Part shown: piece by piece, positions 42,493 through 51,559 of the stretch
Layout: every line of letters begins with the position of its first letter
Position numbering within the stretch: position 1 is the first letter of the stretch
Source: Chloroflexota bacterium
GTDB lineage: Bacteria; Chloroflexota; Dehalococcoidia; SHYB01
Direction of reading: 5' to 3'
NCBI GenBank assembly: GCA_016875535.1
Contig: VGPF01000006.1
Coordinates: 1 to 64,000, forward strand
DNA: 64,000 nucleotides
Made by a program: the position numbers and the translations under genes
The notes under the pieces: generated by a model
The model's input: the letters and a program-made list of their open reading frames with translations, nothing else
Database searches by the model: none
What the model was told of the DNA's origin: nothing

Positions 42493-43569
42493 CTACTTGC
42501 CATTCGCCGCCTTCACGAACCGATCGTCGTACGCCGTCTTGTAGTCGAACGGCTTCGGCAGCGCCTGGAACTCGATAAGCTGATCGTAGAGGCCCTTCCA
42601 CTGGGCATCCGCCATCGCCCCAAGGCCGAACTGTTCCGTCACCGGGCCTCTGGCGTTCCGCAGTTCCTCGCGCAGCATGAATCGCTGGTGCTCCCGGTCC
42701 TCCTGGGGCGCATACTGCATGATGATGTTCAGCGTCTCTTCTTCATTCTTCGGGTCCAGCGCGAACTGCAGGCCCTTCAGCGTCGCCTTCACGAACCGCG
42801 TGTAGAGGTCGGGATCGCCATCCAGCCGCTCCTTCATCGCGATGAACGTCAGCCCAAGCGTCGGCACGCCGTAGTCTTCCGGGTTGAAGACCCGCACGCC
42901 AAGGCCGAGCTTCTGGAGAACGTCCGGCTCGTTCGAGTTGAAGACCGCCAGGATGTCCACCTGGCCTTCGCTCAAGATGCGCGGGTCAAAGCCCACGCGC
43001 ACCTCGCGGATCTTGGAGCGGTCCACCCCATTCGCCTTCAGGATGGCCAGGTATTCCGGCGGCACGCTCGTCTTATAGCCGAAGGTCTTCCCCTCCCAGT
43101 CCTTTGGCGTCCTCATGCCCGATTTCTCCATCACCATGTAGGCGTTCTGCCCCTTCTGGCCAAAGAGGGCGATGGCCCGAATCGGCACATCCGGGTCCGA
43201 TCGGCGGCGGAGAACCGAGCCGGCATCCGCCGTGGTCACCTGAATCTCGCCGTCCACCAATAGCTTCAGGTGTTCGCCGCTGGCGGCGTGGCGGATCGTG
43301 ACGTCCAGCGCCTGCTCGGCGAAGTAGCCCTTCTTCTCCGCCACATAGGCGGCCACAAAGGGCAGGTTGGCCTGGGCCTTAAACCCGGCCATGAACGTCA
43401 TCTTCTTCGGCGTTAGCGTCGGCGTCGCCGCTAGAGGCGCAGCGGTCGGCGCAGGCTGGTCGCTCTTCGATGCACTATCGTTGCTGCACGCGGCGGCGAC
43501 CATCGTCAGAGAAAGGGCCGCAAGCAGCAAGGCAAAAAGTCTAGACCGAGACGGCGTTGTGAAACGCAT
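42493..43569 (-). CDS. ABC transporter substrate-binding lipoprotein (NMT1/THI5-like)
   Basis: This 358-residue lipoprotein starts at ATG 43569 with AAGGAG upstream. The signal peptide ends in LTMVAAACSND (lipobox). The mature part has the NMT1/SsuA pattern: GFKAQANLPFVAAYVAEKKGYF, ALDVTIRHAASGEHLKLLVDG, and FGYKTSVPPEYLAILKANGVD. It is the periplasmic/external receptor of the permease and ATPase upstream. Such systems import pyrimidine precursors, sulfonates, nitrate or aromatics; the ligand here is not predictable. A 188-nt gap separates it from the permease gene. Confidence 0.88.
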   Translation of the reverse strand: MRFTTPSRSRLFALLLAALSLTMVAAACSNDSASKSDQPAPTAAPLAATPTLTPKKMTFMAGFKAQANLPFVAAYVAEKKGYFAEQALDVTIRHAASGEHLKLLVDGEIQVTTADAGSVLRRRSDPDVPIRAIALFGQKGQNAYMVMEKSGMRTPKDWEGKTFGYKTSVPPEYLAILKANGVDRSKIREVRVGFDPRILSEGQVDILAVFNSNEPDVLQKLGLGVRVFNPEDYGVPTLGLTFIAMKERLDGDPDLYTRFVKATLKGLQFALDPKNEEETLNIIMQYAPQEDREHQRFMLREELRNARGPVTEQFGLGAMADAQWKGLYDQLIEFQALPKPFDYKTAYDDRFVKAANGK

Positions 43570-43757
43570 CCGAAGTGCTCCTTAGGACGTTTGCTAAATG
43601 GTCAACTGCACGTGCCCGCGAACAGGCGCATACCCGCCCGTCCCAGGCGTTCGACAAACGCTCTATCGCACGTATGGCTCGGACGCCACCTCCACGGTGA
43701 GGCTTTCACAAACGCACCGACGACTTTTAGGAACCGGCCCAGATCTCCGGTATTTCC

Positions 43758-44609
43758 TCAGCGGGCCAGGTTTGATTCGTGCCAGAAAAGCAGCCGCTTC
43801 TCGATCATCCATAACAGCATCGTCAGGCCGATGCCGATGAGCGCCAGCGTGACGATCGCCGAGAAGAGCGTCGGCATATCGAGGTTATTATGCGCGACGA
43901 TGATGACGCTGCCTAGCCCTCTATCGCCGCTGAACCACTCCGCCACCGTCGCGCCGATGAGCGCCAGGGGAATCACTATGCGGAACGAGGCGAAGAGGTA
44001 CGGAAGCGAACTGGGCAGCCGGAGCCGGAAAAAGATCTCCGCAGGCGAGGCATGGATGGAGCGAAGAAAGTCGGCGGAGCTTGGGTTCATGGAGCGGAAG
44101 CCGACGATGGCATTGATGAGCACCGGGTAAAAGGTCAGAAAGGCGGCGATGAGCACCTTGGGAAAGCTCCCGAAGCCGAACCAGATCGTGAAGAGCGGGG
44201 CGATCGCCACGATGGGCGTCACCTTCACCAGGATCGCCAGCGGCATGACGCCTTTCTCCACTGGCCGCGAAGCCGCCATCGCGATGGCGAAGAGGATGGC
44301 GCCCCCGGCGCCAAGGGCGAAGCCCAGCATCCCTTCATACAGCGTCACCCAGCCGTGCCGCCAGAAATACGAAAGGTCGCCGAAGAAGCGGTCCAGCACC
44401 TTCGTCGGCCTGGGGAAGATATACGTCGGCGTATCGGCGGCGCGCACCCACAGCTCCCAGATGACCCCGCCGATGACAAGCGCGATAAGCGGCGGCACCA
44501 GATATCCCAGCGTCGGCAGGCTCGTCCTCACGGCGCGCCGCCAGCCTCCCGCCTCTGCGCGCGGCTGCGCCTTATCGGCGGGCCGCGGCTCTGCCAGTGG
44601 CTGGTCCAC
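43758..44609 (-). CDS. ABC transporter permease (SsuC/TauC-like)
   Basis: This 283-residue protein starts at GTG 44609 with GGGAGG 5 nt upstream. About six transmembrane segments surround the binding-protein-dependent EAA loop (SIHASPAEIFFRLRLPSSLPYLFASFRI). PLFTIWFGFGSFPKVLIAAFLTFYPVLINAIVGF is characteristic of the SsuC/TauC branch. It overlaps the ATPase gene by 38 nt and works with the lipoprotein downstream. Confidence 0.9.
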   Translation of the reverse strand: MDQPLAEPRPADKAQPRAEAGGWRRAVRTSLPTLGYLVPPLIALVIGGVIWELWVRAADTPTYIFPRPTKVLDRFFGDLSYFWRHGWVTLYEGMLGFALGAGGAILFAIAMAASRPVEKGVMPLAILVKVTPIVAIAPLFTIWFGFGSFPKVLIAAFLTFYPVLINAIVGFRSMNPSSADFLRSIHASPAEIFFRLRLPSSLPYLFASFRIVIPLALIGATVAEWFSGDRGLGSVIIVAHNNLDMPTLFSAIVTLALIGIGLTMLLWMIEKRLLFWHESNLAR

Positions 44610-45396
44610 CGTAGCCTCCCGTCATCAGCAGTCGCTGGATGCGCTCCACGGCATCCAGGAAGGCCGCCGTCCGCTCGATCCCCTCTCGCCGCGGGCGCGG
44701 CAGGTCAATCGTCACCACATCGGCGATGCGCCCCGGCCGCGCCGTCATCACGGCCACCCGGTCGGACATCAGCACCGCCTCCGCGATGGAGTGCGTCACC
44801 ATCACAACCGTCTTGCGGGATGTCTCCCAGATGCGCAGCAGCTCATAGCGCATAGCGCTCCGCGTCAGCTCGTCTAGAGCCCCCAGCGGCTCATCCATCA
44901 GCAGGAGCGCCGGGTCAAAGACCAGCGCCCGCGCCAGCGCTACCCGCTGCTTCATCCCGCCCGAAAGCTGATGCGGGTAGTAGCGGGCGAACTCCTGCAA
45001 CCCCACGGTCGCCAGCAGCGCATCCGCGTCACCCTGGGTAGGGGCGGGCCTAAGGCCCTCCCGGCCCCTCCCCCCGTTCACCTGCAGCGGCAGCAGCACA
45101 TTCTCATGCACCGTCCGCCACGGCAAGAGCGAAGGGTCTTGAAAGACGAATCCCATCTCCTTCCTCTTCTGGACCTCCCTAGGCTCGAGACCCCGCACCA
45201 GGACCCTACCCTCCGTCGTCGCCTCCAGCCCGCCGATCAGCCGCAGCAGCGTCGTCTTTCCACAGCCGCTCGGCCCAATGAGCGAGAGGAACTCCCCCTC
45301 TTGCGCCTCCAGGCTCACGCCGTCCAAAACCAGCAGGCCGCCGCCCTTCGCTGGGAAGCGCTTGCTCACCGTTTCGATCGCGACATGGATGGCCAC
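44572..45396 (-). CDS. ABC transporter ATP-binding protein (SsuB/TauB-like)
   Basis: This 274-residue ATPase has Walker A GPSGCGKTTLLRLIGG near residue 42, signature LSGGMKQRVALARALV near 134, and Walker B LLLMDEPLGALDELTR. VMVTHSIAEAVLMSDRV marks the H-loop. I prefer the GTG at 45396 (AAGGA 8 nt upstream) over the ATG at 45432 because homologues begin near VAIETVSKRF. It is the first gene of the three-gene importer and is divergent from dapL. Confidence 0.9.
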   Translation of the reverse strand: MAIHVAIETVSKRFPAKGGGLLVLDGVSLEAQEGEFLSLIGPSGCGKTTLLRLIGGLEATTEGRVLVRGLEPREVQKRKEMGFVFQDPSLLPWRTVHENVLLPLQVNGGRGREGLRPAPTQGDADALLATVGLQEFARYYPHQLSGGMKQRVALARALVFDPALLLMDEPLGALDELTRSAMRYELLRIWETSRKTVVMVTHSIAEAVLMSDRVAVMTARPGRIADVVTIDLPRPRREGIERTAAFLDAVERIQRLLMTGGYGGPATGRAAARR

Positions 45397-45518
45397 AGCC
45401 GTCCTTCTACTCCTGGGGAATCCAGGCGTCATTCTAGCACAGCGTTTGTCTCTGACCCGTCACCGGTTTATCATGGTGCGGCCCTCTTTATCCTTCTCAC
45501 CGCCCTAGGAGCCTCTGC

Positions 45519-46685
45519 ATGCGACTCGCGAAACGGATCGAAAAACTGCCTCCCTACCTCTTCGTGGAGATCAACAAGAAGATCGCCGCCAAGCGCGCCG
45601 CCGGCGTGGACGTCGTCAGCTTCGCCATCGGCGATCCGGACCTGCCGACCCCGAAGCACATCCTGGAGAGTATGCGGAAGGCCGCCCAGGTGCCCGCCAA
45701 CCACCGCTATCCCGAGTCGGACGGCCTGCCCGACTTCCGCAAGGCCATCGCCGAGTGGTACCAGAAGCGCTTCGGCGTCACGCTGGACCCGGATAAAGAG
45801 GTCCTGCCCCTCATCGGCTCCAAGGAGGGCATCGGCCACATCGCCCTCTGCTTCATAGACCCGGGCGATATCGCCCTCGTCCCGGATCCTGCATATCCCG
45901 TCTATGCCATCGGCACCATGTTTGCCGGGGGCGAAAGCCACTACATGCCCCTCACCGCCGAAAACGGCTTCCTGCCGGAGCTGGACGCCATCCCCCAGAG
46001 CGTCCTCAAAAAGGCCAAGGTCCTCTGGCTCAACTATCCCAACAACCCCACGGGCGCCGTCGCCGATCTCAAGTTCTTCGAAAAGGTCGTCGCCTTCGCC
46101 AAGAAAAACGATATCCCCGTCTGCCACGATGGCCCCTATACGGAGATCGCCTACGATGGTTACAAGCCCGTCTCCTTCCTCCAGGCCAAGGGCGCTATAG
46201 ATATCGGCATCGAGTTCCATTCCCTCTCCAAGAGCTACAACATGACCGGCTGGCGCGTGGGCATGGCCGTGGGCAATGCCCAGATGATCAACGCCCTCAT
46301 GCGGGTGAAGTCCAACCTGGATAGCGGCATCCCCCAGGCTATCCAGCAGATGGCGATAGACGCCCTGCGCGGGCCCCAGGGATGCATCGCTGACAACGTG
46401 AAGGTCTACCAGCGCCGCCGCGATAAGCTCGTCCCGGCGCTCAACCGGCTCGGCCTCAAGGTCTTTTCGCCCAAGGCCGCCCTCTATCTGTGGGCGCGCG
46501 TCCCTGAAGGCCAGACCTCCGCCAGCTACGCCGCTAAGCTTATTGATGAGGCCGGTATCGTCGTCACCCCCGGCCGCGGCTACGGCGAGCACGGCGAAGG
46601 CTACATCCGCCTCTCCATGACCTTGCCTGACGACCGTGTGGACGAGGCCCTGAAGCGCCTGAGCGCCCTCAAACCCACCAAGTAG
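45519..46685 (+). CDS. dapL: LL-diaminopimelate aminotransferase
   Basis: This 388-residue PLP enzyme starts with [38 protein letters not shown] near residue 33, [18 protein letters not shown] near 175 and [17 protein letters not shown] near 233 (Schiff-base Lys) fit the DapL/AspC-fold group. The N-terminal IGDPDLPTP and [14 protein letters not shown] are characteristic of DapL, which makes LL-DAP for lysine and cell-wall synthesis in one step. A related class I aminotransferase is the alternative. Its stop is the TAG of a GTAGGGGC repeat. Confidence 0.88.
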   Translation: MRLAKRIEKLPPYLFVEINKKIAAKRAAGVDVVSFAIGDPDLPTPKHILESMRKAAQVPANHRYPESDGLPDFRKAIAEWYQKRFGVTLDPDKEVLPLIGSKEGIGHIALCFIDPGDIALVPDPAYPVYAIGTMFAGGESHYMPLTAENGFLPELDAIPQSVLKKAKVLWLNYPNNPTGAVADLKFFEKVVAFAKKNDIPVCHDGPYTEIAYDGYKPVSFLQAKGAIDIGIEFHSLSKSYNMTGWRVGMAVGNAQMINALMRVKSNLDSGIPQAIQQMAIDALRGPQGCIADNVKVYQRRRDKLVPALNRLGLKVFSPKAALYLWARVPEGQTSASYAAKLIDEAGIVVTPGRGYGEHGEGYIRLSMTLPDDRVDEALKRLSALKPTK

Positions 46686-46730
46686 GGGCGCGGGGCACGC
46701 GCCCAATCACTGCCGGGCGGGACGCGCCCC
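46682..46730 (+). repeat. GTAGGGGC-type repeat between dapL and hflX
   Basis: The first 23 bases are identical to 38168-38190 and contain the dapL stop. GGGGCGCG (46685-46692) and CGCGCCCC (46723-46730) are terminal inverted repeats. The element ends 2 nt before the AAGGAG that serves hflX. Confidence 0.8.
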
Positions 46731-46744
46731 GCAAGGAGACGCCT

Positions 46745-47938
46745 ATTCCCAGACAACCGCTGCCCACCAGATCACTTAGGGAGCGCGCGATCCTGGGCGG
46801 CATCGAGGTCAAAGGGCAGCACGCCAACTTGGCGCTTGAGGACTCCCTCGTAGAGTTGGGCGAGCTGGCCCGCACGGCAGGGGCGGACGTGGTGGCGCAG
46901 GTGGCCCAGCGCGTCGAACGGCCCACGCCCACCTACTTCGGCAAGGGCAAGCTCGGCGAGCTGACCGAGCTCGTGCGCCAGCGCCGCGCCGATACGGTCA
47001 TCCTGGATGACGAGCTGACGCCCTCCCAACAGCGGGAGCTTGAGCGCGCGCTGAAGATCAAGGTCATTGACCGCGCCGCGCTCATCATAGATATCTTCGC
47101 CGGGCGCGCCCGCACCAAGGAGGGCCGCCTGCAGGTGGAGCTGGCCCAGCACGAGTACCTGCTGCCGCGCCTGGCGGGCCAGTGGTCGCACTTGGAGCGC
47201 CTGGGAGGCGGCATCGGCACCCGCGGCCCCGGCGAAACGCAGATAGAGACGGACCGCCGCCTTATCCGCGACCGCATCCAGAAGTTCAAGGAGGAGATCG
47301 AAGAGGTGCGTACCCATCGCGCCCTCCACCGCCGGCGCCGCAGGGAGCAGGGATTCCCCACCGTCTCCCTGGTCGGCTACACGAACGCCGGGAAGAGCAC
47401 CCTCTTCAACACGATCGGCCGCGCCGATGTCTTTGTCCAAGACCAGGTCTTCGCAACCCTGGACCCCGTCACCCGCAAAGCGCGGCTCCCCTCCGGCCGC
47501 GAGTTCCTCCTGAGCGATACCGTGGGCTTCATCAACAAGCTACCGCCCGCCCTAGTAGCCGCCTTCCGCGCCACACTGGAAGAGCTGGAAGAGGCCGATG
47601 TGCTGGTGCATGTGGTGGATGTGACACACCCCAACGCCCAGGAGCAGGCCAACGTGGTGGAGGCGACACTCCGGGAGATGAACCTGGGGAACAAGCCCCT
47701 GGTGATCGCCCTCAACAAGGTGGACCGCATCCTGCGCGAAGCCAAGAGTGAGGCGGAGATGGAGCGCGAGCTGGCCCCTATGCGCGAAAGGCTGGGCCGG
47801 CCCGATAGGCCCACAGCCTTCATCTCAGCCGTGAAGGGCTGGGGCGTGAGAGAGCTTCTGGAGCTGGTGGAGGCGCAAGTAGACCGGCCGCAGATCATCA
47901 TCCGGCGCGAGCCGTCTCCTTCCCACAAGGCCTGGTAG
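46745..47938 (+). CDS. hflX: GTPase HflX (probable ATT start)
   Basis: This is a 397-residue protein if started at ATT 46745. Upstream codons read PRQPLPTRSLRERAILGGIEVK, matching the conserved N-terminal ERAxLVGxxL strand of HflX. AAGGAG (46733-46738) lies 6 nt before the ATT. The first ordinary in-frame start, TTG 46829, would cut into that conserved domain and lacks a ribosome site. Later features are PTPTYFGKGKLGEL, GGGIGTRGPGETQIETDRR near 157, G1 GYTNAGKSTLFNTI near 210, G3 DTVGF, and NKVD. HflX is a ribosome-splitting GTPase used in stress. Confidence 0.9.
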   Translation: MPRQPLPTRSLRERAILGGIEVKGQHANLALEDSLVELGELARTAGADVVAQVAQRVERPTPTYFGKGKLGELTELVRQRRADTVILDDELTPSQQRELERALKIKVIDRAALIIDIFAGRARTKEGRLQVELAQHEYLLPRLAGQWSHLERLGGGIGTRGPGETQIETDRRLIRDRIQKFKEEIEEVRTHRALHRRRRREQGFPTVSLVGYTNAGKSTLFNTIGRADVFVQDQVFATLDPVTRKARLPSGREFLLSDTVGFINKLPPALVAAFRATLEELEEADVLVHVVDVTHPNAQEQANVVEATLREMNLGNKPLVIALNKVDRILREAKSEAEMERELAPMRERLGRPDRPTAFISAVKGWGVRELLELVEAQVDRPQIIIRREPSPSHKAW

Positions 47939-47941
47939 CCC

Positions 47942-48808
47942 TCATTTCATTCGCGGCGCATACACGTCGAAGCAGAAGCCCTTCCCTTCGTGCGTAGCCG
48001 ACGGCCTCACGCCGAGATCCATCGCCCGCTTGGCAGGGCGCTTCACCACCACGCGCCTCGTGGCCGCTTGCAGAGCCGCCTCAAAGAGCTCCCGCGCATC
48101 CTCGTCTGCGCCCACTAGTCGCCGCAGCACGCGCATCGGGTACTTATCCGCCGTCTTCCGCCTCTCTGCCCCAGCGAACATAGGGTCAAGATAGACGATG
48201 TCCGGCCGCAGGAAGTCGCGAGCCTCCTCCGGCAGCTCATCGTTCGCGCCGCTTTGCCCCAGCGCCGCAATCGCCTTCAACAGGCTCCGCGAGTCTGCTT
48301 TGAGAAGGCGCAGGCGCCCCTGCGCCTCAGGCTGTCGCCGCCCTGCGCGCGCGATGCCGTCCGCCAGCAGCGCCGCCACGATGGGGCTGCGCTCCACCGC
48401 CAGCACCCGGCAGCCTAGGGACGCCAAGAGCCAGGCATCCTTTCCCCAACCCGCCGTGGCCTCTATCACCGTCACCGGCGATTCTCTCTTCCCTCGGAGT
48501 CCCACTGCCTTGGCGATGGGCTGGTGCAAGGTGCGCCCCGCGCCTGACGTGATATCCAGCGCCTCCAGGTCTACCCAGAGAGGCTTCGCGCCCTTGATGG
48601 CCGCCTCTCCCCTGAGCACACGCAGCTCCAGGCAATCGCTCGTCGCCGTCAGCAGCATCTCGCACCGCGCCGATGCCGCGCCTTTCACCAGCGGCAGGCC
48701 CAGCTCTGCCGCGATGCGCTGGGCCTCCGCGGCGGAGCCGCCCGGCTCGACGCAGACAGCGATGGACACCCGCCCTGTGGGATGATGCGTGCGCGTTGTG
48801 CCGCTCAT
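47942..48808 (-). CDS. rsmJ: 16S rRNA (guanine1516-N2)-methyltransferase RsmJ-like
   Basis: This 288-residue SAM-dependent methyltransferase contains VIEATAGWGKDAWLLASLGC near residue 114, the RsmJ version of motif I, and PDIVYLDPMFAGAERRKTAD near 203, the DPMY/F catalytic motif. LKADSRSLLKAI and the KRPAKR stretch near the end also fit. It methylates 16S rRNA in other bacteria. Its ATG lies 9 nt after a minus-strand TATAAT, suggesting a leaderless transcript. It is tail to tail with hflX (3-nt gap). Confidence 0.85.
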   Translation of the reverse strand: MSGTTRTHHPTGRVSIAVCVEPGGSAAEAQRIAAELGLPLVKGAASARCEMLLTATSDCLELRVLRGEAAIKGAKPLWVDLEALDITSGAGRTLHQPIAKAVGLRGKRESPVTVIEATAGWGKDAWLLASLGCRVLAVERSPIVAALLADGIARAGRRQPEAQGRLRLLKADSRSLLKAIAALGQSGANDELPEEARDFLRPDIVYLDPMFAGAERRKTADKYPMRVLRRLVGADEDARELFEAALQAATRRVVVKRPAKRAMDLGVRPSATHEGKGFCFDVYAPRMK

Positions 48809-48817
48809 AGCCTGCGC

Positions 48818-48845
48818 ATTATAGTCGCGGCCCCTCTGCTATAAT
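48818..48845. promoter_or_regulatory. Divergent -10 boxes for rsmJ and SDR gene
   Basis: A minus-strand TATAAT occupies 48823-48818, 9 nt ahead of the rsmJ ATG. A plus-strand TATAAT occupies 48840-48845, 28 nt ahead of the SDR ATG. Neither has a good -35. The two promoters overlap back to back, so they may interfere. Confidence 0.5.
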
Positions 48846-48873
48846 CCCGCCGACTCCCTGACCGGAGGGGCGC

Positions 48874-49656
48874 ATGAAACTGAAGGACAAGGTCGCCATC
48901 GTGACAGGCGGAGGCTCAGGCCAGGGCCGCGCCGTCTCCCTTCTCTTTGCCAAGGAGGGGGCCTCCATCGCTGTGGCCGATATCAATGAAGAGGGCGGCC
49001 TGAAGACCGCCGATATGATCAGTTCCGCCGGCGGCAAGGCGGCCTTCATCCCCTGCAACGTCGCGCGGCAGGACCAGGTCCGACGCCTCGTCGAAAAGAC
49101 CTTCCAGACCTTCGGGCGTGTGGACATCCTGTACAACAACGCGGCGCGCAACCGTCCAGATTCGGCTATCCCTGAGATCGTGGGCCAGATGCCCGATCAG
49201 CAGTGGCTGGAGACGCTGGAGACAAACCTGACGGGCTACTACTACACCCTCAAGCACGTCCTGCCGCACATGGTTGCTCAGGGCAGCGGCGCGATTATCA
49301 ACGTCGCCTCCACCCTTGGCCTTGGCGGCAGCGAAAACCAGGCCGCCTATTCGGCCTCCAAGCACGGCGTCATGGGCCTCACCAAGTGCACCGCCTTGGA
49401 TTATGGCCCCAAGGGCATCCGGGTCAATGCCATCTGCCCGGGGGCCATCAACACGCCCCGGCTCATGAAGCACCAGCAGGTCTATGCCGGGGACGACTAT
49501 AAAAAACGTCTCGGCGTGAATGTCCCCCTCCGGCGCATCGGCGAGCCTGAAGAGATCGCCACCGTCGCCCTCTTCCTCGCCTCCGACGACTCCTCCTTCA
49601 TCACCGGAACTATGATTCCGGTGGATGGAGGCACCGCCGCCAGCCGCCTCCAGTAG
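48874..49656 (+). CDS. Short-chain dehydrogenase/reductase (SDR)
   Basis: This 260-residue classical SDR has VAIVTGGGSGQGRAVSLLFA near residue 6, an NNAARN variant of the NNAG motif near 88, VASTLGLGGSENQAAYSASKHGVMGL with Ser and YxxxK near 150, and the C-terminal SSFITGTMIPVDGGT. This FabG-like group reduces or oxidises 3-oxo or alcohol substrates. GGAGGGG precedes the ATG. Its stop TAG is embedded in the GTAGGGGC repeat that follows. Confidence 0.9.
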   Translation: MKLKDKVAIVTGGGSGQGRAVSLLFAKEGASIAVADINEEGGLKTADMISSAGGKAAFIPCNVARQDQVRRLVEKTFQTFGRVDILYNNAARNRPDSAIPEIVGQMPDQQWLETLETNLTGYYYTLKHVLPHMVAQGSGAIINVASTLGLGGSENQAAYSASKHGVMGLTKCTALDYGPKGIRVNAICPGAINTPRLMKHQQVYAGDDYKKRLGVNVPLRRIGEPEEIATVALFLASDDSSFITGTMIPVDGGTAASRLQ

Positions 49657-49740
49657 GGGCGCGTGCCCCGCGCCCTCGAGATCTCAACCAGCGGTGGGCG
49701 TACCCTCAGGGCCGCCCGCTCCCTTGGGCACGCGCCCCCA
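49653..49740 (+). repeat. GTAGGGGC-type element with 13-bp terminal inverted repeats
   Basis: GGGGCGCGTGCCC (49656-49668) and GGGCACGCGCCCC (49726-49738) are exact inverted repeats flanking about 57 bp. The left end carries the SDR stop codon. Its inner core is the reverse complement of the core at 38168. The size and ends suggest a MITE-like or REP-like element. Confidence 0.75.
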
Positions 49741-49913
49741 TTCGGCCGAATATCTCCCTATCTGCCGCGGTTCCTCTCCCATAGATCACCATGAGAAGGT
49801 GTACAATAGCCCGGCACGATGGGTTTGCCTCTGCAAAACTGAAAGACGCACTAGCTCACCCGGACAATCGCTAACACCGCGCCTTCGCGCGCTTCATCGT
49901 TGGTCCCATTCTC

Positions 49914-50507
49914 ATGAACCCACTCGAAGTCTGCCTTGCCGTGATCACCGGGTACGCCCTTGGCTCCCTTTCCTTCGCCAACCTTCTCTCCCATGATCCG
50001 GGAGAGGCCGATTACCTCCATCGCCACGGCGCGGGGGCGTCCACCACTTTCTGGCTCCACGGGCTCAAGGCCGCCTTCGCCGTGCTCCTCTGCGACATCG
50101 GGAAAGGCGCCGTCGCTATGCTGATCGCCCAAAGCTTCATCGGCGATGGCGCGGCGATCTTGGCGGGCATCGCCGCCGTGGCAGGGCACAACTGGCCCCT
50201 CTTCCATCACTTCAAGGGAGGCCGCGGCGTCGCGACCGCCGCCGGAACGCTTCTGCCCCTTATCCCGCTCGCCCTCGGTGTCGGCATCGCGGCGGCAGTC
50301 ACCGTCTTTCTCCTCACCCGCAATATCCTCCTGGCAAGCCTCACCCTCTACGGCGCGACACTCGCGTTAGCCTGGAAACTTGATGTCGAAGCCTCTCTGC
50401 TTATCTACGCTCTGGCCCTCTCAGGCGCCGTCGCAGCCTATACGATGGTCGCCGGCCGTCATGAACACGTCGGCGAGCGGTGGCGCAGCACGACTCTCAA
50501 GCCGTAA
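49914..50507 (+). CDS. plsY: Glycerol-3-phosphate acyltransferase PlsY-like
   Basis: This 197-residue membrane protein has about five transmembrane segments. GHNWPLFHHFKGGRGVATAAG near residue 89 is the PlsY signature. The N-terminal motif GYALGSLSFANLL fits. However, the usual GSGNxGATN box is changed to HGAGASTTF near residue 40, so catalytic competence deserves doubt. PlsY acylates glycerol 3-phosphate with acyl-phosphate for phospholipid synthesis. A TACAAT near 49802 may be its -10; there is no clear ribosome site. Confidence 0.82.
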   Translation: MNPLEVCLAVITGYALGSLSFANLLSHDPGEADYLHRHGAGASTTFWLHGLKAAFAVLLCDIGKGAVAMLIAQSFIGDGAAILAGIAAVAGHNWPLFHHFKGGRGVATAAGTLLPLIPLALGVGIAAAVTVFLLTRNILLASLTLYGATLALAWKLDVEASLLIYALALSGAVAAYTMVAGRHEHVGERWRSTTLKP

Positions 50508-50620
50508 CGTGCTTGCGTCTCTCCTCTTCTCTCCCCCGGCGGGAGAGAACAAAAGAGAGGGGGAGCTTCTCTGGTTTTACTCGTTAAGAGTTCGATCCCA
50601 TTGCAACGTCACGAGTCTCA

Positions 50621-51559
50621 TCAGCACGCCTTCCCAAGGAAGGTCGCCACGGCTTCGGCCATCTCTGCCTGGCGCGCAGTCATCACATCAAACCATCTGA
50701 TGCGCGTATCGGCAGGGCGGAACCAGGTGTACTGGTGAGCGGCATAGCGGCGGGTACGCTGCTTGATCTTCGCGACCGCCACGGGGAGCGTTACCTCGCC
50801 CCGCAGGTGCGCGATCAGCTCTTCATAGCCTAGGCTTGAAAGCGCGGGCAGTGTGGGTGAATAGCCCATCTCCAAGAGGCGGCGCACTTCATCGAGCCAG
50901 CCCGCCTCCATCATCTTGTCCACGCGCGCATCCACGCGCCGGTAAAGCTCCTCGCGGGGCATAGTAAGCCCAACCACGAGCGTCCGGTAGGGCGGCGGCT
51001 CCGCCTTGCCAACCTGGGAGAAGGGCACCCCCGTGGCGCGCGTCACCTCGATGGCGCGGATGACGCGGCGCACGTTCCTTGGGTCAATGCGCGTGGCGGC
51101 GACGGGGTCTGCCTCCTGCAGTTGGGCGAAGAGCCAGTCTACGCCGCCTTCTTCTTCGGCGATGGCCGCAAGCTCCTTGCGCAGGGCCTCTTTCGGCGGG
51201 ACCTGCGGCAGGCGGAAGCCTTGCAGGAGCGACCAGACGTACTGCCCGCTGCCGCCGACGAGGAAGGGAAACTTGCCCCTCCGCTCGGTGTCCGCGATGG
51301 CCGCGCCCGCCATCTCCTGGTAGTGCGCCACGCTGAACTCTTCATCCGGCTTGATGATATCCAGCAGGTGGTGCGGGACTTCGGCGCGCTGGGCCGCCGT
51401 GGGCTTCCCCGTGCCGATGTCCATGAACCGGTATATCTGGCGGCTATCGGCGCTGACGATCTCGCCACCGTAGGCCTGGGCCAGCGCGACGCCAAGCTCG
51501 GTCTTGCCCGCCGCCGTCGGCCCCACGATCGCGACGACTGGGATGAGCCGGGGGTTCAC
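50621..51559 (-). CDS. miaA: tRNA dimethylallyltransferase
   Basis: This 312-residue enzyme has the P-loop VAIVGPTAAGKTELGVALAQ at residues 8-28, SADSRQIYRFMDIGTGKPT near 38, HHLLDIIKPDEEFSVAHY near 63, PFLVGGSGQYVWSLLQG near 95, and DPRNVRRVIRAIEV near 158. It adds dimethylallyl to A37 of tRNAs. Its GTG start shares one base with the stop of the HigA-like gene, so it is translated from the toxin-antitoxin transcript or read through from tpiA. Confidence 0.95.
   Translation of the reverse strand: MNPRLIPVVAIVGPTAAGKTELGVALAQAYGGEIVSADSRQIYRFMDIGTGKPTAAQRAEVPHHLLDIIKPDEEFSVAHYQEMAGAAIADTERRGKFPFLVGGSGQYVWSLLQGFRLPQVPPKEALRKELAAIAEEEGGVDWLFAQLQEADPVAATRIDPRNVRRVIRAIEVTRATGVPFSQVGKAEPPPYRTLVVGLTMPREELYRRVDARVDKMMEAGWLDEVRRLLEMGYSPTLPALSSLGYEELIAHLRGEVTLPVAVAKIKQRTRRYAAHQYTWFRPADTRIRWFDVMTARQAEMAEAVATFLGKAC

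Noticed and set aside
45397-45518. TPP riboswitch upstream of the THI5-like importer
   Set aside because: The conserved CUGAGA and ACCUGA-type boxes are missing in the dapL/ATPase intergenic region.
50575-50625. tRNA-like T-loop (GTTCGATCCC) near the miaA 3' end
   Set aside because: No matching acceptor stem, D-arm or anticodon arm could be folded around it.
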